20,645 nt of DNA, from contig DJWQ01000173.1 in the NCBI GenBank assembly GCA_002441045.1, positions 8,306 to 28,950 on the forward strand, in the 5' to 3' direction. The translations under genes and the position numbers were made by a program. Numbering within the stretch: position 1 is the stretch's first letter; the number at the start of each line of letters is the position of its first letter. The notes beneath the pieces are model-generated. The model was not told the origin of the DNA. It saw only the letters and a list, made by a program, of their open reading frames with translations, and did no database searches. This DNA is from Firmicutes bacterium UBA6226 (GTDB lineage: Bacteria; Bacillota_A; Clostridia; Peptostreptococcales; Acidaminobacteraceae). Shown here in pieces: positions 14,822 through 20,645 of the stretch.

Positions 14822-15967
14822 ATGAGTCAACTATTTCAAGGCATTGCAGAATTTCATTGGCAGTATCTCATAATGTACGCCATCGGGATTGCACTGATTT
14901 ACCTGGCGATAAAAAAAGATTATGAGCCAATGCTGTTATTACCTATTGGGTTTGGTGCAATTTTAGTTAATTTACCATTTAGCTCAATATGGGAATATGA
15001 GGGGACACCAGGCGTGTTGCAAATATTTTATAATTCCGGTATTTTAACTGAAATTTTTCCAGTGTTAATTTTTGTAGCAGTAGGGGCAATGATTGACTTC
15101 ACACCGCTGCTCAAACAACCACGCATGTTATTCTTTGGTGCAGCAGCACAGTTCGGTATCTTTTTTACGACGCTTGCCGCGCTCTATATTGGTCATTTGT
15201 TTCCCGAACTTGGCTTTGACTTAAAAACATCCTCTGCAATCGGTATTATTGGTGCAGCAGATGGACCGACCTCAATTTTTGTCGCTTCTAAATTTGCGAA
15301 AGATTGGCTTGGACCAATTTCAGTAGCTGCGTACTCTTATATGGCACTGGTTCCAGTGATTCAGCCACCTGTTATCAGAGCACTGACGACAAAAAAAGAA
15401 AGAATGATTAAAATGCCTTATCACGATGTTAAGGTTTCTAAAACGGTATTAATAGCATTTCCGATTTTAATTACGATTATCTCAGGTATTATCGCACCAA
15501 TATCTGTGCCTTTAGTAGGTCTTTTGATGTTTGGGAATCTCATAAGAGAATCTGGCGTTTTAGAAAGACTTTCGAAAGCAGCTCAAAACGAATTGGCGAA
15601 CTTAGTGACATTGCTCCTTGGAATCACTATAGGTGCAACGATGTATTACGATAAATTCTTAGATGTAAAAACGTTAATCATAATGGTAATGGGATTGGTT
15701 GCATTTGTATTTGACACAGCAGGTGGTGTTCTGTTTGCAAAACTGATGAATCTTTTTACCAAGGATAAAGTCAATCCAATGGTTGGTGCAGCAGGAATAT
15801 CAGCGTTTCCAATGTCTGCAAGAATCGTTCAAAAGATGGCGAAACAAGAGGACCCGCATAATTTTATATTGATGCAGGCTGTAAGTGCGAATGTTGCAGG
15901 ACAGCTTGGTTCAATTGTTGCAGGTGGTATGGTCTTGGCACTGGTACCTTGGTTATTGATGAGATAG
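14822..15967 (+). CDS. Sodium ion-translocating decarboxylase beta subunit (OadB/GcdB/MmdB type)
   Basis: A 381-residue polytopic membrane protein. In complete complexes this subunit couples decarboxylation of a carboxybiotin to Na+ export. Seen: the family core IGIIGAADGPTSIFVA with Asp147 in the ion-site DGPT motif; VAVGAMIDFTPLL (85-97); FDTAGGVLFAKLMNLF; NPMVGAAGISAFPMSARIVQ; and ANVAGQLGS near the C-terminus. The usual HAMGPN/HAMGAN just before that last motif reads QAVSAN (Gln352 for His). The length is near normal for the short Gram-positive form. It lies behind a yybP-ykoY-type riboswitch and is followed by a 43-residue gamma-like gene. No alpha (carboxyltransferase) or biotin-carrier gene is in the window, so whether it joins a decarboxylase or acts alone as an ion carrier is open. 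Confidence 0.93.
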   Translation: MSQLFQGIAEFHWQYLIMYAIGIALIYLAIKKDYEPMLLLPIGFGAILVNLPFSSIWEYEGTPGVLQIFYNSGILTEIFPVLIFVAVGAMIDFTPLLKQPRMLFFGAAAQFGIFFTTLAALYIGHLFPELGFDLKTSSAIGIIGAADGPTSIFVASKFAKDWLGPISVAAYSYMALVPVIQPPVIRALTTKKERMIKMPYHDVKVSKTVLIAFPILITIISGIIAPISVPLVGLLMFGNLIRESGVLERLSKAAQNELANLVTLLLGITIGATMYYDKFLDVKTLIIMVMGLVAFVFDTAGGVLFAKLMNLFTKDKVNPMVGAAGISAFPMSARIVQKMAKQEDPHNFILMQAVSANVAGQLGSIVAGGMVLALVPWLLMR

Positions 15968-15976
15968 GAGGAACAT

Positions 15977-16108
15977 ATGAGTGAATTTTATCTAGGCCTT
16001 GAGCTGATGGGCTATGGTCTTGCAGGTGTTTTTATCGTTTTAATATTATTTTTTATCGTCATTAAAATGCTGATTAAAATCTTTCCATACAAAGAAGAGC
16101 AAAATTGA
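15977..16108 (+). CDS. Short OadG-like gamma subunit of sodium pump decarboxylase
   Basis: A 43-residue peptide: N-terminus MSEFYLGLELMGYGLAG, one transmembrane helix (about 12-34), and a basic end KMLIKIFPYKEEQN. The layout (short acidic lead, LGLxLxGxGLxGVFxVL helix, basic tail) matches the OadG family, which stabilises the alpha/beta complex. It is shorter than typical gamma subunits (about 80 or more residues), since the tail that contacts the alpha subunit is missing. It starts 9 bases after the oadB stop, with AGGAGG at 15966-15971 overlapping that stop. The unusual gene order is beta then gamma. Confidence 0.8.
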   Translation: MSEFYLGLELMGYGLAGVFIVLILFFIVIKMLIKIFPYKEEQN

Positions 16109-16111
16109 GTA

Positions 16112-16140
16112 TTGACATCAGTCATTAGATGAAGTACTAT
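16112..16140 (+). promoter_or_regulatory. Promoter of the carAB transcript
   Basis: A perfect TTGACA (16112-16117), 17 bases and TACTAT (16135-16140), immediately after the gamma-subunit stop. The predicted start near 16147 places the PyrR site about 20 bases into the leader. Confidence 0.75.
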
Positions 16141-16160
16141 ATCTCTTAATGAATACACTT

Positions 16161-16189
16161 TAAATTGGTCCTGTGAGGCCAGCAAGAGG
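16161..16189 (+). promoter_or_regulatory. PyrR-binding hairpin in the carAB leader
   Basis: GGTC (16167-16170) pairs with GGCC (16177-16180) around the hexaloop CTGTGA, giving the PyrR consensus TCCNGNGAGG with CNGNGA loop. It is followed by CAGCAAGAGG, as in pyr operon leaders, with an AG bulge below the stem. With UMP bound, PyrR stabilises this hairpin and allows the downstream terminator to form. I did not find an obvious long antiterminator pairing by eye. Confidence 0.85.
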
Positions 16190-16234
16190 TATGGTATGAA
16201 AAACAAGGGTTTATTATGTCAATTAATAATATTT

Positions 16235-16278
16235 AAGGAAGCAGACGCATTATAAATAATGTGTTAGCTTCCTTTTTT
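16235..16278 (+). terminator. Pyrimidine attenuator terminator before carA
   Basis: An 18-position stem (16235-16252 with 16257-16274) with one mismatch and two G-U pairs, loop TAAA, and T run to 16278. AAGGAAGC/GCTTCCTT forms its base. It sits about 45 bases after the PyrR hairpin and 50 bases before carA, as expected for pyr attenuation. It also halts read-through from the oad genes. Confidence 0.93.
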
Positions 16279-16329
16279 GTCATGTAAAGCTTTGAATTAC
16301 CTTCTCTAGTGTATGAAAGGGAGGTTAAT

Positions 16330-17388
16330 ATGAAGGCAAAATTAATACTAGAAAATGGCATGATTTTCGAAGGTAAAAGCTTTGGATATCCTGTTGATAC
16401 AGTTGGCGAAGTTGTTTTTAATACAGGGATGACAGGGTACCAAGAACTTCTTACAGATCCTTCGTATCATGGGCAAATCGTTGTGATGACTTATCCGTTA
16501 ATCGGGAATTACGGTATTAATACCGAAGATTTTGAATCAGGCAAGGTACAAGCATGTGGGTTTATCGTTAGAGAATTGACAGAGTTATCTAGTAACTTTA
16601 GATCAGAAATGGAGTTAAACCACTTCTTAAAACGACATAAAGTAATGGGAATTGAGGGCATTGACACGAGAGCATTAACTTTGATTTTAAGAAACGAAGG
16701 CACCATGAAAGGCGTCATCACCACAGGTGAGTTAAGCCAAGAGAAGCTAAAGGCTTTCTATAAAAGCTATGATAATAGCAACGCTGTATTTGAGGTGACT
16801 TCAAAAGCTAAAAAGGTGGTACAACCAATAGCGCCAGCTATGAAATCAGTTGCACTTATGGATTTTGGTGCAAAGGAAAATATCGTAAGAGAACTAGTAC
16901 AAAGAGGTGCTGAGGTAACCATCTATCCAGCAACGACGACAGCAGATGAAATCTTAAGTGGTGACCATGATTTGGTTTTCCTGTCAAACGGACCTGGTAA
17001 TCCAGAAGACCTAACGGGTGTGATCAAAGAAATTAAAAAACTAATGTACCAAATACCAATTGCAGGAATCTGCTTGGGACATCAGCTATTAGCATTAGCA
17101 GGTGGGGGTTCAACCACTCGATTAAAGTTCGGACATAGAGGATGCAATCATCCAGTTAAGGACCTGATGAAGGATAAGGTATATATCACTTCGCAAAATC
17201 ATGGTTATGTCGTGGATCAAATGCCAGAGGCCTTTGATGTAACACATATAAATGTCAACGATGCGTCAATAGAAGGCATGAAACATCAAGTACTCCCAAT
17301 TTACTCTGTTCAGTTTCATCCAGAAGCATCACCAGGACCAGTTGAGAGCGCGTACTTGTTTGATGAATTTTTAGAGCTAGCGAGATAG
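16330..17388 (+). CDS. carA: Carbamoyl-phosphate synthase small (glutaminase) subunit
   Basis: A 352-residue cytosolic subunit that hydrolyses glutamine and passes ammonia to CarB for carbamoyl phosphate, the precursor of pyrimidines and arginine. Seen: the N-terminal CarA domain ([20 protein letters not shown], 25-44; [11 protein letters not shown], 54-64) and a class I glutamine amidotransferase domain (about 172-350) with Cys248 ([12 protein letters not shown]) and the His330/Glu332 pair ([11 protein letters not shown]), so the triad is complete. Control is by the PyrR hairpin and attenuator upstream, which points to pyrimidine-linked expression. The start is the ATG at 16330, five bases after AAAGGGAGG (16316-16324); an ATG at 16309 precedes the ribosome site. 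It ends 8 bases before carB, and the ribosome site of carB overlaps its stop. Confidence 0.97.
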   Translation: MKAKLILENGMIFEGKSFGYPVDTVGEVVFNTGMTGYQELLTDPSYHGQIVVMTYPLIGNYGINTEDFESGKVQACGFIVRELTELSSNFRSEMELNHFLKRHKVMGIEGIDTRALTLILRNEGTMKGVITTGELSQEKLKAFYKSYDNSNAVFEVTSKAKKVVQPIAPAMKSVALMDFGAKENIVRELVQRGAEVTIYPATTTADEILSGDHDLVFLSNGPGNPEDLTGVIKEIKKLMYQIPIAGICLGHQLLALAGGGSTTRLKFGHRGCNHPVKDLMKDKVYITSQNHGYVVDQMPEAFDVTHINVNDASIEGMKHQVLPIYSVQFHPEASPGPVESAYLFDEFLELAR

Positions 17389-17396
17389 GAGGAATT

Positions 17397-20300
17397 ATGC
17401 CAAGACAGACGGAAATTAAAAAGACACTTGTAATTGGATCAGGACCAATCATTATTGGGCAGGCGGCAGAATTTGACTATTCGGGAACGCAAGCCTGTCA
17501 GGCTTTAAGAGAAGAAGGCGTTGAAGTTGTATTGATCAACTCTAACCCAGCGACCATCATGACGGACAATGAGGTTGCAGATAAAATATATATAGAGCCC
17601 ATCACTAGTGAAATGCTCGAAGTGATTATCAGAGATGAAAAGCCAGATAGTTTATTAGCGGGAATGGGTGGCCAGACGGCTCTTAACATGGCTTTAACGC
17701 TTCATGAAAAAGGCATTCTTGATAAATACGGTGTTAAATTGATCGGGACTTCTATAAATGGTATTATGCAAGGCGAAGACCGAGCTTTGTTTAAGGATAT
17801 GATGGCGCGTATTAATGAGCCAGTTATTCAATCAGAAATCGTTACAGATGTTGAATCCGCTGTTGTATTTGCAAATCAAGTTGGCTATCCAGTAATCATT
17901 CGTCCTGCCTACACCTTAGGTGGTACTGGCGGTGGTATTGCAGATGACGAAGAGATGCTAAGAACTATAGCAAAATCTGGTCTAGATAATAGCCCAGTGA
18001 ATCAGGTGTTAATTGAAAAGAGTATAAAAGGCTGGAAAGAAATAGAGTATGAGGTGATGCGTGATGCTAAAGGGAATCGCATCTCTGTATGCAACATGGA
18101 AAATATCGACCCTGTTGGGATTCACACAGGTGATAGTATCGTTGTTGCACCGAGCCAAACCTTATCGGACAAAGAATATCAAATGCTTAGAACATCAGCA
18201 TTTAAAATCATAGAGGCAATTGGTATTGAAGGTGGCTGTAACGTTCAGTTTGCACTTCACCCAGAGAGCTTTGAGTATGCGGTTATTGAAATTAACCCTA
18301 GGGTAAGTCGCTCATCTGCACTTGCATCAAAGGCAACGGGCTATCCAATTGCAAAGGTTGCAGCGAAAATAGCTTTAGGATATGGACTAGATGAAATCAA
18401 AAATGCAGTAACAGGCGTTACATATGCCTGTTTCGAGCCAAGCCTTGATTATGTGGTTGTTAAGTTTCCCAAATGGCCATTTGAGAAGTTTTATAAAGCA
18501 GATCGTACTTTGGGCACTAAGATGATGGCAACGGGTGAAATCATGGCGATTGGTAGTAACTTTGAAGCGGCATTTTTAAAAGGGTTACGCTCACTTGAAC
18601 TCGGTCAATATCATTTAAAGCACAAAGGGTTTATCGATAAAAGTACAGAACAACTAAAAAGCCTAATTAAAAAACCAAATGATGAAAGAATCTTTGCGTT
18701 AACCGAGTTGATTCGTAGAGATTATAAGTTAGATATGATCCATAAAATTACTGGGATTGATGAATGGTTTTTAGATAAGATAAAAAATCTGATTCAGCTT
18801 GAAAGTGAAATAGAAACGCAGAGATTGGTGGATATAAAACCTGAAAAGATGCGACTTTTAAAACGTAAAGGCTTCTCTGATAAAGGACTGTCTGAGCTTT
18901 TAAGCGTTTCGCCAAAGGATATCTATAACTACAGAAAAGCACACAAGATTTTACCGGTCTTTCACATGGTTGATACCTGTGCTGGCGAGTTTGAGGCAGT
19001 ATCACCGTACTATTATTCAAGCTACGAAACCTATGATGAGGTCAAAGTAACTGATAAAGAAAAAGTTGTAGTTATCGGGTCTGGCCCAATTCGTATCGGT
19101 CAAGGAATAGAGTTTGATTATGCTTCGGTCCACTGTATTAAAGCCTTAAAAGCGATAGGCTATGAGACAATTATCATTAACAGTAATCCTGAAACCGTGA
19201 GTACAGATTTCTCAATCGCAGATAAATTATACTTTGAACCTTTAACTGAGGAAGAAGTTCTCAATATCCTTCAAAAGGAAAATCCTAAGGGTGTAATCGT
19301 ACAGTTTGGTGGACAGACAGCGATAAAATTAGCGGACTTTATAGAAAAATCAGGCTATCCTATCTTTGGTGCATCTTATGATCAAATTGATATCTGCGAA
19401 GACAGAGATCGGTTTGAAGTATTCTTAGAGGCACAAGGGATTGCACGTCCAAAAGGCATTGGCGTTGAAAACCTAGATGCAGGTTTAGCAGCTGTTGAAA
19501 AGCTAGGATTACCAGTTCTTGTTCGTCCAAGCTACGTTTTAGGTGGTCAAGGGATGAAGATTTGTAGAGATTTATCTGAAGTGAAGCATTACCTAACAGA
19601 TGCTTTTACAAAAAATAAAAAGAATCCTGTGTTGATCGACAAATATCTCGTCGGAATGGAAGTTGAGGTCGATGCCATCAGTGATGGGAAGTCGGTCTTA
19701 ATACCTGGGATCATGGAACATATCGAAAGAGCAGGGATTCATTCTGGGGATAGTATGACGGTTTATCCACCGCAAAACATTTCTCAATCATTAAAAAATG
19801 AGATATTAAATGTCACCAAAAAGATTGCAAGTGGACTGAATCTAAAAGGGATGATCAATATCCAGTTCGTCGTATCTGAAGAGAAACTGTATGTCATTGA
19901 GGTAAATCCAAGAGCTTCTAGAACCGTACCGTATCTATCAAAAGTGAGTGGGGTTCCGATTGTGGATTTAGCGACAAAGGTTTCCTTAGGTGAGAATTTA
20001 TGCGACCTAGAACATGGCGTCGATCTATACCCAGAAGCGGAACTGATTTCAGTTAAAGTGCCAGTGTTCTCAACACAAAAATTACCCGACGTAGAGATTT
20101 CTCTAGGACCAGAAATGAAGTCTACAGGCGAAGTCTTAGGGATTGGCAAAACTTATGCTGAAGCTTTAACAAAGGGGTTCCTTGCTGCTAAAACTGAAAT
20201 CGATCTTAAAGGTGCAAAAATACTGTTGACTTTAAATGAGAATGATAAAGCAGAGCTTTGTGAAAGTGATCTTCCAAAAAAAGCACAGTTTGTAGCAACA

Positions 20301-20585
20301 ACTGGAACCGCTAAACGAATCGAAGCTTTAGGACGCAATGTACTCATAACGAGAAAAATAAGAAATGAAAGTTCAAATTTACTCAGTCTAATTAAAGATA
20401 GAGAAATCGGATTCATCATTAATACGCCAACTGTTGGTGAAGATAGTGAACGCGATGGTTTTATGATGAGAAGATTGGCTGCTGAGCATAATATTCCTAT
20501 GTTCACTTCACTTGATACGTATAGAGCTTGGTTAAAAGCATTTGAGTATTCCGAGGCATTGACTGCCTACCAACTTAAGAAATAA
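17397..20585 (+). CDS. carB: Carbamoyl-phosphate synthase large subunit
   Basis: A full-length 1062-residue CarB, the ammonia-dependent synthetase that makes carbamoyl phosphate from bicarbonate, ammonia and two ATP. It shows the expected duplication: [20 protein letters not shown] near the start and [19 protein letters not shown] near 560, each followed by an ATP-grasp domain with [16 protein letters not shown] or [15 protein letters not shown], and [20 protein letters not shown] or [20 protein letters not shown]. Between them is the oligomerisation region. The C-terminal MGS-like allosteric domain (about 930-1062) holds [15 protein letters not shown] and [20 protein letters not shown], expected to bind regulatory nucleotides. 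It is co-transcribed with carA; AGGAGG (17387-17392) lies over the carA stop. Confidence 0.98.
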   Translation: MPRQTEIKKTLVIGSGPIIIGQAAEFDYSGTQACQALREEGVEVVLINSNPATIMTDNEVADKIYIEPITSEMLEVIIRDEKPDSLLAGMGGQTALNMALTLHEKGILDKYGVKLIGTSINGIMQGEDRALFKDMMARINEPVIQSEIVTDVESAVVFANQVGYPVIIRPAYTLGGTGGGIADDEEMLRTIAKSGLDNSPVNQVLIEKSIKGWKEIEYEVMRDAKGNRISVCNMENIDPVGIHTGDSIVVAPSQTLSDKEYQMLRTSAFKIIEAIGIEGGCNVQFALHPESFEYAVIEINPRVSRSSALASKATGYPIAKVAAKIALGYGLDEIKNAVTGVTYACFEPSLDYVVVKFPKWPFEKFYKADRTLGTKMMATGEIMAIGSNFEAAFLKGLRSLELGQYHLKHKGFIDKSTEQLKSLIKKPNDERIFALTELIRRDYKLDMIHKITGIDEWFLDKIKNLIQLESEIETQRLVDIKPEKMRLLKRKGFSDKGLSELLSVSPKDIYNYRKAHKILPVFHMVDTCAGEFEAVSPYYYSSYETYDEVKVTDKEKVVVIGSGPIRIGQGIEFDYASVHCIKALKAIGYETIIINSNPETVSTDFSIADKLYFEPLTEEEVLNILQKENPKGVIVQFGGQTAIKLADFIEKSGYPIFGASYDQIDICEDRDRFEVFLEAQGIARPKGIGVENLDAGLAAVEKLGLPVLVRPSYVLGGQGMKICRDLSEVKHYLTDAFTKNKKNPVLIDKYLVGMEVEVDAISDGKSVLIPGIMEHIERAGIHSGDSMTVYPPQNISQSLKNEILNVTKKIASGLNLKGMINIQFVVSEEKLYVIEVNPRASRTVPYLSKVSGVPIVDLATKVSLGENLCDLEHGVDLYPEAELISVKVPVFSTQKLPDVEISLGPEMKSTGEVLGIGKTYAEALTKGFLAAKTEIDLKGAKILLTLNENDKAELCESDLPKKAQFVATTGTAKRIEALGRNVLITRKIRNESSNLLSLIKDREIGFIINTPTVGEDSERDGFMMRRLAAEHNIPMFTSLDTYRAWLKAFEYSEALTAYQLKK

Positions 20586-20612
20586 TCGACCCTATCGTTC
20601 TTACAATAGAAG

Positions 20613-20645
20613 CCCCCATTGACCTACCACCTAGGTTAATGAGGG
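20613..20645 (+). terminator. Hairpin after carB, cut by the window end
   Basis: The segment 20613-20625 pairs with 20633-20645 over 13 positions with one mismatch and one G-U, with a seven-base loop. It starts 28 bases after the carB stop. A T run, if present, is beyond the window, so terminator identity is probable rather than shown. Confidence 0.6.

Noticed and set aside
16012..16206. 64-codon minus-strand frame across the gamma-subunit gene and carA leader
   Set aside because: It overlaps the gamma gene, promoter and PyrR hairpin, and no ribosome site was seen.
19784..20506. Two long minus-strand open frames (121 and 117 codons) inside carB
   Set aside because: They are frame shadows of a highly conserved gene, with no ribosome site or recognisable protein pattern.
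1..20645. CRISPR arrays, tRNA genes, insertion sequences or phage genes
   Set aside because: No regularly spaced repeats, cloverleaf-like segments, transposase or integrase reading frames were found by eye.

Overview
The window reads as a chromosomal stretch of a low-GC, Gram-positive-type anaerobe, most likely a clostridium in the broad sense. The support is AT-rich codon use, strong AGGAGG ribosome sites with some TTG starts, many intrinsic terminators, a PyrR-type pyrimidine attenuator, a yybP-ykoY-type riboswitch and sodium-pump decarboxylase subunits. I cannot fix a genus from the sequence. No tRNA, rRNA, CRISPR array, phage or insertion sequence was seen.

Left part (1-4330): a divergent methionyl-tRNA synthetase-like gene with an altered KMSKS loop faces, across a bidirectional terminator, a family 4 glycosidase on the minus strand. 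The glycosidase is divergent from a DeoR-family regulator, and the two probably form a sugar-catabolic switch.

Middle part (4331-11040): a cytosolic TPR-GGDEF diguanylate cyclase, an M29 metallo-aminopeptidase, and a membrane receptor that joins a periplasmic-type solute-binding domain to GGDEF and EAL domains. These are followed by a thioredoxin-type glutathione peroxidase and a small lipoprotein with a PrcB-like C-terminal domain. Most of these genes have their own promoter and terminator. Two c-di-GMP genes lie within 6 kb.

Right part (11040-20645): a tight moxR-DUF58-DUF4129 operon that lacks the usual transglutaminase domain. Next comes a yybP-ykoY (manganese) riboswitch with a clear competing terminator, placed in front of a sodium-translocating decarboxylase beta subunit (OadB type) and a 43-residue gamma-like (OadG) membrane peptide. 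No alpha or biotin-carrier subunit is present in the window. This pairing is the most unusual thing here: a metal-ion riboswitch controlling an orphan beta/gamma membrane module. The window ends with carA and carB, governed by a PyrR-binding hairpin and attenuator, and then a hairpin cut by the window edge.

Most genes are ordinary. The points worth following are the Mn-riboswitch/OadB-OadG pair, the synthetase with a degraded signature loop, the transglutaminase-less DUF4129 operon, and several start-site corrections.
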